A stretch of DNA of 64,000 nt from Paucibacter sp. KCTC 42545 (GCF_001477625.1 NZ_CP013692.1:1240001-1304000); one strand, 5' to 3'; positions 10,509 through 20,326 are shown, counted from the stretch's first letter. The notes: generated from the sequence alone by a model not told the origin. Program-made: numbers and translations.

Positions 10509-10838
10509 TTACTTGAGCGACAGCACCCAGGTCGCCAACTGCTTGGCTTCGGCTTCATTGACTTGCGTGTTGGCAGGCATAGGCACGGGGCCCCAGACGC
10601 CGGCGCCGCCCTTGACGATCTTGGCCGACAAAGTGGCCACGGCGGCCTTGTCCTTGGCGTACTTGGCTGCCACATCCTTGTAGGCGGGGCCGACCAGCTT
10701 CTTGTCGACTGCGTGGCAGGCCATGCAGTTCTTCTTTTGCGCCAGTTCGGCACTGGCCAAGGCCGGGCCGGCCACCAGGCCGATGCTCAGGCCGGCACAG
10801 GCCAGCGACAGGGTGCGGGAGAACGTGGACAGTTTCAT
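10509..10838 (-). CDS. periplasmic class I c-type cytochrome
   Basis: A 109-residue exported haem protein. The signal peptide (MKLSTFSRTLSLACAGLSIG, cleaved near ALASA) is followed by the haem-binding CMACH and, near the C-terminus, a probable axial Met in GPVPMPAN. This is the c551/c5 pattern of small soluble electron carriers. The ATG at 10838 is chosen over an upstream alternative because GAAAGGA precedes it and the signal peptide begins there. The likely role is electron transfer to a terminal oxidase or periplasmic reductase. The partner is unknown, as no such genes lie nearby. Confidence 0.92.
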   Translation of the reverse strand: MKLSTFSRTLSLACAGLSIGLVAGPALASAELAQKKNCMACHAVDKKLVGPAYKDVAAKYAKDKAAVATLSAKIVKGGAGVWGPVPMPANTQVNEAEAKQLATWVLSLK

Positions 10839-11049
10839 TTTTTTCCTTTCAAAAGGCACAGCAAAAAACGGGTTCGAGGAGATGTGGACTACAGTCTTGT
10901 GCCAATCAGTTCAACACGGCGATGCCGGCCTCAGTGTAGTGTGGCCGGCGGGCTGATTTGAGTTTGAACTGCGCGGTGTGCGCCCATGAGGGGCGGCAGC
11001 AGAACTTGTTTTGACCTGGCTCGGTCAAGCGGCTTGGAGAGCGGAAATC

Positions 11050-11304
11050 ATGTGGTTTGTATCGATCGGTGTGGTCTTGTTGGCGCTGAAGATTCTTGAT
11101 GTGGCGCCGGTGGCCGATTGGAGCTGGTGGGCCTTGTGCGTCCCCTTCGCTTTGGCCGCGGCATGGTGGACCTTTGCCGACGCCAGCGGTTTGACCCAGC
11201 GCAATGCCATGCGCCAAATGGATGAAAAAAAGGCTCAGCGCCGCGCCCGCTCGATGGACGCCCTGGGCCAGATCGATCCCAAGGCCAAGAAAAAGGGCAA
11301 GTGA
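11050..11304 (+). CDS. small Trp-rich membrane protein (TIGR04438 type)
   Basis: An 84-residue protein with two N-terminal hydrophobic segments rich in Trp (MWFVSIGVVLLALKIL and WSWWALCVPFALAAAWW) and a basic tail ending PKAKKKGK. This matches the small Trp-rich family known from Burkholderiales, whose function is not known. GGAGAGCGGA before the ATG at 11050 supports this start over an earlier in-frame codon. The next gene begins 4 bases after its stop, so the two are very likely co-transcribed. Confidence 0.82.
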   Translation: MWFVSIGVVLLALKILDVAPVADWSWWALCVPFALAAAWWTFADASGLTQRNAMRQMDEKKAQRRARSMDALGQIDPKAKKKGK

Positions 11305-11308
11305 GGAC

Positions 11309-13594
11309 ATGGCTTTGTCCTCGTTTGCTTCGAGTTCCCGCAGTCGCTCACGTTCACCCTGGCTTATTCCCCTCGCACTGATCCTCACGCTGCTGCTGGC
11401 CGCCGGGCTGGCGGTGCGAATCTGGCTTGGCCACCATCCTGAACAGGCCGCCAAGCCGATATTCAAAAAGGTGGTGCCCCTGGTCGTGCCCACGCCCTTC
11501 GGTGGGGTGGCGTCCGTGGGCCTGCTGGCCGGTGACGGCCACAGCGGCAAGCTTGACCGGAGCGCGGGATCAGCCAGCTCTGCGCGCTTTTCTGACCCCT
11601 ACGGTCTGGCTCTGAGCGCAACGGGCGTGTTGTTTGTCGCCGATGGCGGCGACAACAACAGCATCCGCCGCGTCTTGCCCAGTGGCGAGGTCAGCACCTG
11701 GGCCGGCAGCGGGGTGGAGGGCTGGCGGGACGGCCCGGCCGCGCAAGCCGCCTTCCACACCCCCAGCGGCTTGGCGCTTGACCGCCAGGGCAATCTCTTG
11801 GTGGCGGATACCGGTAACCACTTAATTCGCAAAATCACGCCAGAGGGTGTGGTCAGCACCTTGGCCGGTGATGGCCAGCCCGGCTGGCGCGACGGTGCGG
11901 CTAATCAGGCCCGCTTCAATGGCCCATTAGGTGTGGCGGTGGATGGCCAGGGCCGCGTCTACGTGGCGGACAGCTATAACGACCGCATTCGCGTCATCTC
12001 ACCGCAGGGCCAGGTCAGCACTCTGGCCGGCGGCATGCCTGGTTATCAGGACGGGCAGGGCGAGCAAGCCCGCTTCGATATGCCCACTGCCTTGGCGCTG
12101 GATGCTCAGGGCCAGCTGTGGGTGAGCGACGCGCGCAACAATGCCTTGCGCCGCATCACGCCCGAGGGTCAGGTCAGTACCCTGCTGCGCACCGACCCGG
12201 ATTTGCCAGCTGATGAAGACAAGCCCTTGTGGCGGCCGATGAGTATTGCGGTGGCGCATGACGGCTTTTTGTATGTGGGCGTGCAAAGAAACGGCGCTTT
12301 GCTGCAGGTGTCGCCCGCCGGTGAGGTGCATGTATTGAGCCGAGGCCCCAGCGTTCGCTTTGGCCGCATCACCGGTTTGGCGCTGGACCCGGCCGGACCG
12401 GTCTATTTGGCTGACGCCGCCAGCTACCGCGTGCACCGCCTCTTGCCGCAAATGCCCTCGGCGGAGTTGCCGAACTCGGTGCTGGCGGCCGGTGCGGGTG
12501 CCGTTGCTGGCGTCGGCCCGGCCAGCGATCTGGCCTTGCCCGCTACCGCGCAGCGTTGGCCCGTGCAGCCACAACTGAGCTGGCATGAGGTGGTGGGTAC
12601 GCCCGGCGAGGTGCGTGGCAATTACCGCGGCGAGAGCCGCGATCATCTGCACGAAGGCCTGGATGTGCGCGGCGATGTGGGCAGCGAGGTGCTGGCAATT
12701 GCCGACGCCAAAGTGGCCAGCCCGTTGGCGACCTGGGCCTTGGGCGCCCAGGGTGAGGGCTTGGCTCTGGATCGCTTGAGCTATATCCACATGAAGGTGG
12801 GGCGTGACGCCAAGGGCCGGGTCTTCGATCCGGCTCGCTTCCTGCTGCAAGTCAACGAGGCGGGCAAGCCCGAGCGCATGCGGGTGCGGCGCGGCACCCG
12901 TTTCGCGGCGGGCGACAAGCTCGGCAGCATCAACAGCATGGCCCATGTGCATCTGGCTTTGGGTGTCGGTGGCTACCAGCTCAATCCCCTTCAGCTGGGC
13001 TTTGCCGGCATGCGGGACACGGTGGCACCGGTGATCGAGGCGGTGGCGCTTTACGACGTCTCGGGTCGCAAGCTGGGCGCGCCTGAGCCTAACGCCGCCA
13101 AGCCCGCCAAGCCTGGCAAGGGTAGCAACAAAGCTCAAGCACAGGCACAGGCCAAACTACCCGCTCGTTTGCAAGTTCAGCGAGACGAGGCCGGGCTGCA
13201 AATCGTGGTGGAAGCCTGGGATCAGGTGGACGACAACGAGCCGCGCCGCCGCCTGGGCCTGCACAGCCTGGGTTATCAAGTCCTGTTGCCCGATGGCCAG
13301 CCTGCGCCCGGTTTTGAGCAGCCCCGCATGACCCAGAGCTTCGACCGCATGCCGGTGGACGACGAGGCGGTGAAGCTGATTTACGCGCCCAGCAGCGGCA
13401 TCACCGTGCATGGCGCTGCGGTGACCCGCTTCCGTTATGTGGCGACGAACTCGGCCATCGGGGGTCAGGTCTCAATAGGGCGCTGGTTGATCCGCGATTT
13501 GCCGGCAGGGGACTACATCTTGCGCATTCATGCCCAGGATTTTTCAGGCAATAAAGCTTTGCGGGGCCGGGATGTGGCGGTGACTTTGTACTAG
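11309..13594 (+). CDS. membrane-anchored NHL-repeat protein with M23-like peptidase domain
   Basis: About 761 residues. One N-terminal membrane segment (about 12-35) leads to a periplasmic NHL beta-propeller with repeated units such as PYGLALSATGVLFVADGG, PSGLALDRQGNLLVADTG and PLGVAVDGQGRVYVADSY, spanning about residues 85-390. The C-terminal half contains the M23 (LytM/lysostaphin) zinc pattern: HEGLD gives His448 and Asp452, and HVH gives His546/His548. Catalytic ligands thus appear present. A beta-sandwich-like tail follows. A low-complexity Lys/Ala/Gln stretch (KPAKPGKGSNKAQAQAQAK) lies near residue 600. The start has GAGG just ahead, 4 bases from the Trp-rich gene. A cell-wall or envelope remodelling role is inferred, not shown. 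Confidence 0.85.
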   Translation: MALSSFASSSRSRSRSPWLIPLALILTLLLAAGLAVRIWLGHHPEQAAKPIFKKVVPLVVPTPFGGVASVGLLAGDGHSGKLDRSAGSASSARFSDPYGLALSATGVLFVADGGDNNSIRRVLPSGEVSTWAGSGVEGWRDGPAAQAAFHTPSGLALDRQGNLLVADTGNHLIRKITPEGVVSTLAGDGQPGWRDGAANQARFNGPLGVAVDGQGRVYVADSYNDRIRVISPQGQVSTLAGGMPGYQDGQGEQARFDMPTALALDAQGQLWVSDARNNALRRITPEGQVSTLLRTDPDLPADEDKPLWRPMSIAVAHDGFLYVGVQRNGALLQVSPAGEVHVLSRGPSVRFGRITGLALDPAGPVYLADAASYRVHRLLPQMPSAELPNSVLAAGAGAVAGVGPASDLALPATAQRWPVQPQLSWHEVVGTPGEVRGNYRGESRDHLHEGLDVRGDVGSEVLAIADAKVASPLATWALGAQGEGLALDRLSYIHMKVGRDAKGRVFDPARFLLQVNEAGKPERMRVRRGTRFAAGDKLGSINSMAHVHLALGVGGYQLNPLQLGFAGMRDTVAPVIEAVALYDVSGRKLGAPEPNAAKPAKPGKGSNKAQAQAQAKLPARLQVQRDEAGLQIVVEAWDQVDDNEPRRRLGLHSLGYQVLLPDGQPAPGFEQPRMTQSFDRMPVDDEAVKLIYAPSSGITVHGAAVTRFRYVATNSAIGGQVSIGRWLIRDLPAGDYILRIHAQDFSGNKALRGRDVAVTLY

Positions 13595-13681
13595 GTCACG
13601 GCCGAACTCGGGCAGGCCTCTAGAATCAGATTTGAATTCGAATTTTTCACCGGTTTTCATTCACTTTTTATTGGAGTTTTC

Positions 13682-14182
13682 ATGGCATCTGAACAACAAG
13701 ACGACAGCCAACGCGCCGCCCTGTGGATCGTCGGCCTAGTGGTGGCTGCAGTGCTGCTGGTGCTGCTGGGTCGCATCGTGTTCAATCAAATGCACCGTGG
13801 CTCGGCCGCTCCTGCGGCTGTGGTGCAGGTCGAAGAAGTTGAGCTGATCGACATCCCGCTGAGCGGCGATCTGGTCGGCACCGTGTTCTTCGCCACCGCC
13901 GAGTACAGTGTGCCGGCTGAGGCCGCTGCCGATCTGGCCAAGGCCATCGAAGTGCTGCTGGCCGCCCCCGGCCGCAAGATCGTGATCGCCGGTTTCCATG
14001 ACGCCAGCGGTGACCCAGCCAAGAACGTGGCGTTGGCCAAGGCCCGCGCTGTGGCAGCCCGCAATGCCTTGAAGGATGCCGGCGTGGAACCTGCGCGCGT
14101 GCTGTTGCGCAAGCCTGAATCGACCTTGGCTGACGGCCCGGCCGAGCAGGCCCGTCGTGTGGAAATCCGTTTGATCGACTGA
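13682..14182 (+). CDS. OmpA-like domain protein with one N-terminal membrane anchor
   Basis: A 166-residue protein. After a short polar start comes one membrane segment (about 12-33, WIVGLVVAAVLLVLLGRIVF). A C-terminal OmpA/MotB-like peptidoglycan-associating domain follows: FFATAEYSVPAEAAADL, then IVIAGFHDASGDPAKNVALAKARA and a final RRVEIRLID. The segment lacks a signal cleavage site, so the protein is probably held in the inner membrane with the domain in the periplasm. GGAGTTTTC precedes the ATG. It is followed by its own terminator and transcribed apart from the M23 gene, with an 87-bp AT-rich gap likely to hold a promoter. Confidence 0.85.
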   Translation: MASEQQDDSQRAALWIVGLVVAAVLLVLLGRIVFNQMHRGSAAPAAVVQVEEVELIDIPLSGDLVGTVFFATAEYSVPAEAAADLAKAIEVLLAAPGRKIVIAGFHDASGDPAKNVALAKARAVAARNALKDAGVEPARVLLRKPESTLADGPAEQARRVEIRLID

Positions 14183-14244
14183 GTGTTGAGCACTCGCGCT
14201 GTCGAGTTGGCCATGTATGCGATCGACTCGCAGCCAGGAACAAG

Positions 14245-14269
14245 AAAGCCGCCCTCGGGCGGCTTTTTC
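14245..14269 (+). terminator. Rho-independent terminator after the OmpA-like gene
   Basis: AAGCCGCCC and GGGCGGCTT close on a 3-nt loop and are followed by TTT and a T-rich stretch. It lies between the OmpA-like gene and the oppositely oriented selD, so it may act on both. Confidence 0.88.
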
Positions 14270-14308
14270 TTTTCTTGCAGCTGGCTTGGCTGCTTGCTTA
14301 AGCCGGTA

Positions 14309-15379
14309 TCAAGCCTTGACCAGCAAGGGCTTGGCCCCTTCCGCACGCTCTTGCACCTGGCCCAGCACCGTGGCCTGGGCAAAGCCGTGGCGGGCGAAGA
14401 TGGCCAGCACCTCGGGCAAGCAAGCCGGGTCGCAAGACACCAGCAGGCCGCCGCTGGTTTGCGGGTCGCTCAGCAGGGCTTGCGGGATGCCGCTCAACTC
14501 AGGCGCTAGCTCGATCTCGTGGCCGTAAGCGGCCCAGTTGCGGCCGGAGGCGCCGGTGATGAAGCCCTGGCCGGCCAACTCGGCCACGCCAGACAACAGC
14601 GGCACTTGCGGCCAGTCGATCTGCACTTGCAGGCCCGAGCCGCGCGCCAGCTCCAGCGCATGGCCAGCCAGACCGAAGCCGGTGACGTCGGTCAGCGCAT
14701 GCACGCCGTCCAAGGCCGCGAGGTCCGGCCCGGGCGTGTTGAGCTGCGTCGTGGTGGCCATCATCAAGGCGTAGCCTTCTGAAGAGAGGGCCTCCTTTTT
14801 CAGCGCGGCGGACATGATGCCCACGCCCAGCGGCTTGCCCAGCACCAGCACGTCGCCCGGCCGCGCATCGGCATTGCGCTTGACCTTGCCGGGGTGAATC
14901 AGACCCATGGCGACCAGGCCGTAAATCGGCTCCACCGAGTCGATGGTGTGGCCGCCGGCAATTGGGATGCCCGCGGCGCGGCAGACGCTGGCGCCACCTT
15001 CCAGAATGCGGCCGATGGTGGTGGTTGACAGCACATTGATGGGCATGCCTACCAAGGCCAGTGCCATGATGGGCCGCCCGCCCATGGCGTAGACATCGCT
15101 GATGGCATTGGTGGCGGCAATGCGGCCAAAGTCGAAGGGGTCGTCGACGATGGGCATGAAGAAGTCGGTCGTGGCGATCAGCGCTTGTTCATCGTTGAGG
15201 CGGTAGACGGCGGCATCATCGGCCGTTTCAATGCCCACCAGCAACTCGGGTGGCACCGGCATGGCCGTAGTGCCGCGCAGGATCTCGGACAAGACACCTG
15301 GCGCGATCTTGCAACCGCAGCCGCCGCCGTGCGACAAGGAGGTGAGGCGGGGTTCGGTTTTGTGATTGGACTCAGTCAT
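14309..15379 (-). CDS. selD: selenide, water dikinase
   Basis: A 356-residue enzyme that uses ATP and selenide to make selenophosphate, the selenium donor for selenocysteine and for 2-selenouridine in tRNA. The N-terminal loop SHGGGCGCK holds the catalytic Cys21 and Lys24 (equivalent to Cys17 and Lys20 of the E. coli enzyme); the active residue is Cys, not selenocysteine. GIETADDAAVYRL and TTDFFMPIVDDPFDFGRIAA match the AIRS-type ATP site. It is divergent from an ABC importer likely to supply selenium. No selA, selB or mnmH lies in the window. Confidence 0.96.
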   Translation of the reverse strand: MTESNHKTEPRLTSLSHGGGCGCKIAPGVLSEILRGTTAMPVPPELLVGIETADDAAVYRLNDEQALIATTDFFMPIVDDPFDFGRIAATNAISDVYAMGGRPIMALALVGMPINVLSTTTIGRILEGGASVCRAAGIPIAGGHTIDSVEPIYGLVAMGLIHPGKVKRNADARPGDVLVLGKPLGVGIMSAALKKEALSSEGYALMMATTTQLNTPGPDLAALDGVHALTDVTGFGLAGHALELARGSGLQVQIDWPQVPLLSGVAELAGQGFITGASGRNWAAYGHEIELAPELSGIPQALLSDPQTSGGLLVSCDPACLPEVLAIFARHGFAQATVLGQVQERAEGAKPLLVKA

Positions 15380-15493
15380 GGGGCTAGGGGCGCAAAAGTG
15401 CTATTGCCCAAAATGTAGCAGTGCCCAGCAAACGTGTTCCGGATGAGTTCCAATACCGAGCTTCCAGCGAAATTTACTCAAACGAGGATTCCC

Positions 15494-16360
15494 ATGACAT
15501 CGACTTCTTCCCTGCGCCGCAGCCTTCTCCAAGCCCTGCTGGCCAGCACGGTGCTGGCTTTGCCGGCGATGGCTCAGACGACGGTGTTCCGCGTGACCGC
15601 CATTCCCGATGAGTCACCCACCGAGTTGGCCCGCAAGGCCGCACCGCTGGTGCGTTATCTGGAGCAGCAACTCGGCGTCAAGGTCGAGTTCACACCGGTC
15701 AGCGACTACGCGGCTGCGGTTGAAGCCCTGGTCAATAAAAAGGTGGATCTGGCTTGGTTCGGTGGCTTCACTTTTGTGCAGGCCAATACCCGCTCGGGCG
15801 GTAAAGTGATTCCGCTGGTGCAGCGCGAGGAAGACACCAAGTTCCGCTCGGTCTTCATCACCGCCGAGCCTGGCATCAAGAGCCTGGCCGATTTGAAGGG
15901 CAAGGACGTGTCCTTCGGCTCCGCCAGTTCCACCTCCGGCCATCTGATGCCGCGCAGCTTCATCTTGCAAGCCGGCCTGAGCCCGGAGCGCGACTTCCGC
16001 CGCGTGGCCTTCAGCGGCGCGCATGACGCGACCATCGCCGCAGTGGCCGCCGGCAAGGTGCAAGCCGGCGCCTTGAACATCTCGGTGTGGGACAAGTTTG
16101 TGGCCGAGAAAAAGGTCGATACCGAGCGCGTCAAGGTGTTCTACACCACGCCCGCTTACTTTGATTACAACTGGACCGTGCATGCCGATATGCCCGCCGC
16201 CCAGCGCGAAAAGCTCAAGGCGGCTTTCCTGAAGCTCAGCCCCGACACCGCCGAAGGCAAGGAAATTCTGGACTTGCAACGCGCCACACGTTTCATTCCC
16301 ACCCAGGCCGAGAACTACAAGGGCATCGAGGCTGCCGCCCGCAACGCCAATTTGCTGTGA
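15494..16360 (+). CDS. phosphonate-family periplasmic binding protein, putative selenate/selenite transporter
   Basis: A 288-residue exported binding protein with a clear signal peptide (cleaved near LPAMAQT) and the PhnD/TauA-like fold: [27 protein letters not shown], then [14 protein letters not shown] and [18 protein letters not shown]. In TIGRFAM one clade of this family, found beside selD, is labelled a putative selenate binding protein, and the divergent selD here fits that clade. The ATG at 15494 has CGAGGA ahead and starts the signal peptide; the open frame runs 20 codons further up. It is the first gene of a four-gene transporter operon. The substrate rests on context only; phosphonate or phosphite remain possible. 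Confidence 0.85.
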   Translation: MTSTSSLRRSLLQALLASTVLALPAMAQTTVFRVTAIPDESPTELARKAAPLVRYLEQQLGVKVEFTPVSDYAAAVEALVNKKVDLAWFGGFTFVQANTRSGGKVIPLVQREEDTKFRSVFITAEPGIKSLADLKGKDVSFGSASSTSGHLMPRSFILQAGLSPERDFRRVAFSGAHDATIAAVAAGKVQAGALNISVWDKFVAEKKVDTERVKVFYTTPAYFDYNWTVHADMPAAQREKLKAAFLKLSPDTAEGKEILDLQRATRFIPTQAENYKGIEAAARNANLL

Positions 16361-16376
16361 TGACGCGACGTTGAAG

Positions 16377-17237
16377 ATGGCGATGCCGATATTGGATCTG
16401 CAGGGCGTGCAGGCCAGCCCGCAGGGGCGGGCGGCCTCGCAGGCCGACGTGCTGCGCGGGCTGAACCTGCGCGTGGAGCCGGGCGAGCAATTGGCTCTGA
16501 TCGGCCCCTCGGGCGCCGGCAAGACCACCTTGCTGCAGCTGCTGGCGGCGGCTTTGCCGCCGCGCGGTGGTCAGCTGCGTGTCGCAGGCCAGGATCCTTG
16601 GGCTTTGACACCGCAGGCTTTGCAGGCATTGCGTGGCCAGCTGATCCTGGCCCCGCAAACGCCGCCTTTGCCGCCGCGCCAGCGGGTGGTCACAGCCGTG
16701 CTGGCCGGGCGCCTGCCCAGCTGGAGTTTGGCTGCCAGCCTGATCTCGCTTTTCGCTCCGCGCGATTTGCCGGCCGCGCATGCGGCTCTGGCCCGCTTTG
16801 ATCTGGCCGACAAGTTGTTTGAGCGGGTGGATCGCCTCTCTGGCGGTGAGCGCCAGCGGGTGGCTTTGGCTCGCGTCTTGGTAAGCCCGGCGCGGCTGTG
16901 GTTGTTGGACGAGCCGCTGTCGGCCCTGGACCCGCAACGCGCCAAGCAGGCTTTGCAGGCTTTGAGCGATGAGGCGCGCGCGCGTGGCGTTAGCCTGCTG
17001 GCTTCTTTGCATCATGTGGAGCTGGCGCTGGCGCATTTCCCGCGTGTGGTGGGCTTGCGCGAGGGTCAGGTTTGGTTCGACCTGCCTGCGGCCGAAGTCA
17101 GCCCGGCCTTGCTGCGTGAGCTTTACGCGCAGCATGAGGATGAACTGCTGGCGCCAGCTGCAGCCTTGCCGTCGCTGCAGCCGGTGGACGCGCTGGCGCA
17201 GGGCGCCGCCACCCAGGTGGTCTACCCATGCCGTTGA
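16377..17237 (+). CDS. ABC transporter ATP-binding protein (PhnC-like)
   Basis: About 286 residues. Walker A is [10 protein letters not shown] (about 42-51), the signature motif is [15 protein letters not shown] and Walker B is [13 protein letters not shown], so it should hydrolyse ATP to drive import through the two permeases that follow. The start is between ATGs at 16377 and 16383; neither has a strong Shine-Dalgarno, and coupling to the binding-protein gene 16 bases upstream is likely. Its 3' end overlaps the first permease by 10 bases. Confidence 0.9.
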   Translation: MAMPILDLQGVQASPQGRAASQADVLRGLNLRVEPGEQLALIGPSGAGKTTLLQLLAAALPPRGGQLRVAGQDPWALTPQALQALRGQLILAPQTPPLPPRQRVVTAVLAGRLPSWSLAASLISLFAPRDLPAAHAALARFDLADKLFERVDRLSGGERQRVALARVLVSPARLWLLDEPLSALDPQRAKQALQALSDEARARGVSLLASLHHVELALAHFPRVVGLREGQVWFDLPAAEVSPALLRELYAQHEDELLAPAAALPSLQPVDALAQGAATQVVYPCR

Positions 17238-18082
17238 GTCTGCGCCAGCCGCCCGTAGGGGTTTCGTCAGTGTCCTTGCAGGATCCCGCCTGGCGCGGCC
17301 GACTGCTGGGCCTGGCCTTTGCGGCCTTGCTGCTGTGGCCGATGCTGCAGCTGAGCGAGTTCAAGCCCTGGACACTGCTGGACGCCGACAACTTGCGGGT
17401 CACCGGGCGCTTTCTGGCCGACTTTTTCCCGCCCGCCCACAGCCCAGAGTTCTTGCTGATGCTGGCCCGCGAGGCCTGGCGCACTGTGGCTATGGCCACT
17501 GCCGGCTTGGCCTTGGGCCTGCTCTTGGCCGTGCCGCTGGCGCTGCTGGCGACGCGGGTGCTCTCGGTCTCGGCCTTGAGCGGGCGCATGGCTTGGGGCA
17601 GCGCGCTGCTGCGCCAAGCGGTGCGCGGTTTGTTGGTGCTGCTGCGCAGCGTTCCGGAGCTGGTGTGGGCGCTGATTTTCGTGCGCGTGGTGGGCTTGGG
17701 GCCGACGGCCGGCGTGCTGGCGATTGCGCTGAGCTACGCCGGCATGCTGGGCAAGGTCTATGCCGAGGTGCTGGAAAGCGGTGACGCCACGCCCACCCAG
17801 GCTTTGCTGCGCAATGGTAGCGGGCGCTTGCAGGCCTTCTTTTATGCCTTGCTGCCGCAGAACGCGGCGGAGCTGAGTTCCTACACCGTCTACCGCTGGG
17901 AATGCGCGATTCGTTCTTCGGTTGTCTTGGGCATGGTGGGGGCGGGTGGCTTGGGTCAGCAGCTGGATTCGGCCATGAAGATGTTCAGCGGCGGCGAGGT
18001 GTCGGCGATTTTGCTGGTGTTTGTGCTGCTGGTGGCCCTGGCCGATGGCCTGGGTGTGTGGCTGCGGCGGAGCTTGGCATGA
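17228..18082 (+). CDS. ABC transporter permease 1 (PhnE-like)
   Basis: A 284-residue inner-membrane permease with about six membrane segments. The EAA-type loop that docks on the ATPase is visible as [20 protein letters not shown]. The upstream motif [16 protein letters not shown] is shared with PhnE-type permeases. It overlaps the ATPase gene by 10 bases and the second permease by 4, which shows a single transcript. Two different permeases suggest a heterodimeric channel. Confidence 0.88.
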   Translation: MPLSLRQPPVGVSSVSLQDPAWRGRLLGLAFAALLLWPMLQLSEFKPWTLLDADNLRVTGRFLADFFPPAHSPEFLLMLAREAWRTVAMATAGLALGLLLAVPLALLATRVLSVSALSGRMAWGSALLRQAVRGLLVLLRSVPELVWALIFVRVVGLGPTAGVLAIALSYAGMLGKVYAEVLESGDATPTQALLRNGSGRLQAFFYALLPQNAAELSSYTVYRWECAIRSSVVLGMVGAGGLGQQLDSAMKMFSGGEVSAILLVFVLLVALADGLGVWLRRSLA

Positions 18083-18903
18083 GCGTGAATCAAGAGTTGT
18101 TGATCATGCCCGCGGCGCTGCGGCGCGCACGGCGCCAGGCCATGCTGCTGATGCTGGTGCTGCTGACTTTGGTGCTGGCCAGTTTCTGGTCGCTGGACTT
18201 GCAGTGGGGGCAGATGTTCTCAGTCGGCTCGGCCCAAAGCATGGGGCGCTTTCTGGGTGAGTTCTTCCCGCCCGATTTGAGCCCTGAGTTTTTGCGCCGC
18301 GTGCTATGGGCCGGGGTGGAGACCTTGGCCATGTCGGCCTTGGGCACATTGCTGGCCGTGGTGGCGGGTCTGGTCTTGGCCCTGGGTGCCGCGCATCCGC
18401 CCGAGCTGGCGGGGCAGCCCGCCCATTGGCAGCGCCGCCCGCTGCGCTGGCTGCTGAACGCCTTGCGGGCTATCCCTGAGCTGGTCTGGGCCAGCTTGCT
18501 GCTGATTGCCGCTGGCTTGGGGCCTATGGCCGGCACCTTGGCGCTGGCGGCGCACACCTCGGGCGTCTTGGGGCGCTTGTTTGCTGACGCGCTGGAGAAC
18601 GCCCCGGCCGACTCCGCCCGCGCCCTGCGCAACCAGGGCTTGGGCGGCTTGAAGGTGTTTTGCTACGCCAGCCTGCCGGAAGTCTTGCCGCAGTTGATCA
18701 GCTACAGCCTCTATCGCTGGGAAAACAATATCCGTGCCGCCGCCGTGCTGGGCGTGGTGGGGGCGGGCGGGCTGGGGCAGATGTTGTCCTTCCACCTGAG
18801 CCTGTTCCAGATGGGCAAGACGGCCACGCTGGTGGGCGCGATGCTGATTCTGGTCTTGTTGGTGGATGCGGCGAGTGATCGGTTGCGCAAGGCCTTGGCC
18901 TGA
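18079..18903 (+). CDS. ABC transporter permease 2 (PhnE-like)
   Basis: A 274-residue permease, homologous to the preceding one: AIPELVWASLLLIAAGLGPMAGTL matches its [11 protein letters not shown] block, and the EAA loop reads ALENAPADSARALRNQGLGG. The ATG at 18079 overlaps the stop of permease 1 (ATGA). The frame is open far upstream, but that part lies inside permease 1 and is only a shadow. A 10-bp stem at 18921-18947 follows. With permease 1 it should form the membrane pore of the selD-linked importer. Confidence 0.88.
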   Translation: MSVNQELLIMPAALRRARRQAMLLMLVLLTLVLASFWSLDLQWGQMFSVGSAQSMGRFLGEFFPPDLSPEFLRRVLWAGVETLAMSALGTLLAVVAGLVLALGAAHPPELAGQPAHWQRRPLRWLLNALRAIPELVWASLLLIAAGLGPMAGTLALAAHTSGVLGRLFADALENAPADSARALRNQGLGGLKVFCYASLPEVLPQLISYSLYRWENNIRAAAVLGVVGAGGLGQMLSFHLSLFQMGKTATLVGAMLILVLLVDAASDRLRKALA

Positions 18904-18920
18904 CAGCCGGGGTCTTCATC

Positions 18921-18947
18921 CAGAGCCAGCCCAACGTGCTGGCTCTG
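18921..18947. terminator. hairpin between the ABC operon and the cyclophilin gene
   Basis: A perfect 10-bp inverted repeat (CAGAGCCAGC with GCTGGCTCTG) around a 7-nt loop, in the 89-bp gap between two convergent genes. There is no T run on either side, so it may be a weak or factor-dependent terminator. Confidence 0.6.
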
Positions 18948-18992
18948 TGCTTGTGGGGCAGGTGCTTTTGACTGGCAGCGCTGCCCGCCAAC

Positions 18993-20036
18993 TTAGCCCG
19001 CCACCTTGGCCGGTCGCGTTGGTGGCAGGCCACCGCAGAGTTCGGTGCGGCCGGGGTTGTGCACATACCAGCCGCCACGGTTGCGGCGCGCATCCAGCAA
19101 CTGCGCCCAGCTCTTGCTGTCGCTGCGCATCACCTGCAGGGCAGGGCGCTCAGAGGCAGGGATGTCGGCCAATAAGCGGGCCGATTGGATGGCGACACGC
19201 TGCTCGGGCTTATCGTAAAAACCCATGGCGGCGCTGCCACGCGGCAGGCTGGCCAGCAAGTCCATGCCCTTGAGCACGCGGCCCACCACGGTGATATTGA
19301 GGTCCAGGGCGCGCGGGGCGTGGCCGATGATGGCGTAAAGCTCCGCGCCGGTGCTGGAGTCCGCCGCCTCATTGCGGCCTGCGCCCACCATGCCGTAGCA
19401 ATGCGCCAGCCAGGCCTTGTTTTGCTTAGGCGCAGCGGCCACGGGGAAGCCGTCCACAAAACCCGTGACCGGCGCCCAGCCATCGGCTTCGGCCATGCGG
19501 GTCAGTGGAAGGCCTCGATAAGGAATGCTGAACTCGGCCGGAATCTTGGCGCTGGCTGCACCCAGGCTGCGGGCTTTGGCTGGGTCATCGCCGTCCGGGT
19601 CGCCCCACTGGGTGACGAAGTTGTCTTGCACCCGCACGATGGCCAGGCCGTCGTAATAGCCCTGCTGCGTCAGGCTGCGGATATTGGCCACATGGCGTGG
19701 CGCAAAGCGCGGCGCCAGTTCGATCAAGACCTGACCCTGGGGCAGTTCCATCGCCACGGTGTTCTGCGGATCCAGGTCGCGCCAATCACTGTCGGGCGAC
19801 TGGCTGATCACTTCGCTGCTGCTCAGGGGCTTGGCTTTTTTGGCGCTGGGCGACTTTGATTTGGTCTTTGCGTTGTGCTTTGTCAGCGAGGCGCTCTTGT
19901 CCGTCGCAGCCTGCGCCGGGCTTGGCGCCGTGATGGCCAAGAGCAGGGCGGCTGCGGCCACAACGCTCAACGCTGCTGTGTGAATCGCTCGAAAGCAGAA
20001 AGGTGCCGATTGAAACGCGGCGTGGGTCTTGGGCAT
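18993..20036 (-). CDS. exported cyclophilin-type peptidyl-prolyl isomerase
   Basis: A 347-residue protein with an N-terminal signal region (hydrophobic to about residue 43, cleaved near AQAAT) and a Lys/Ser-rich linker. A cyclophilin domain then begins near [24 protein letters not shown]. The catalytic core reads [17 protein letters not shown] with the conserved Arg and Phe-x-x-Gln, so activity is likely. It should help proline isomerisation of envelope proteins in the periplasm. An AAGGAG before the ATG at 20036 sets the start. It is monocistronic between convergent and same-strand neighbours. Confidence 0.88.
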   Translation of the reverse strand: MPKTHAAFQSAPFCFRAIHTAALSVVAAAALLLAITAPSPAQAATDKSASLTKHNAKTKSKSPSAKKAKPLSSSEVISQSPDSDWRDLDPQNTVAMELPQGQVLIELAPRFAPRHVANIRSLTQQGYYDGLAIVRVQDNFVTQWGDPDGDDPAKARSLGAASAKIPAEFSIPYRGLPLTRMAEADGWAPVTGFVDGFPVAAAPKQNKAWLAHCYGMVGAGRNEAADSSTGAELYAIIGHAPRALDLNITVVGRVLKGMDLLASLPRGSAAMGFYDKPEQRVAIQSARLLADIPASERPALQVMRSDSKSWAQLLDARRNRGGWYVHNPGRTELCGGLPPTRPAKVAG

Positions 20037-20275
20037 GACGGCGGTTCTCCTTTGGGGCCGCAGCATACGTGCTGCGGCCGTGCGGCACCAGTTGCTTGAA
20101 ACGCCTAGCGTCGCTGCGTCTGCGTGTCAGCAATGGCTGGGCGCCGGGCTTGCCCAAAGGCCGCGAACTCTTGCCTGCGGACGTTTCGATGAGATCCCTG
20201 GAGCCCGGTTCTAGCGGCAGTCATCGGAAACTCGGTAGTCGAATGCCTGACGACCAGGGATGCGCAGTCGAAAGA

Positions 20276-20300
20276 AAGCCGCGGCCTGTGCCGCGGCTTT
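20276..20300 (-). terminator. terminator of the cohesin/dockerin operon
   Basis: AGCCGCGGC and GCCGCGGCT close on a 4-nt loop, about 27 bases past the stop of the PEP-CTERM gene. Read on the minus strand the stem is followed by TTTCTTT. The remaining gap 20067-20275 holds nothing else I could recognise. Confidence 0.85.
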
Positions 20301-20326
20301 TCTGTGTCGGACCTACTTCAGCGAAA

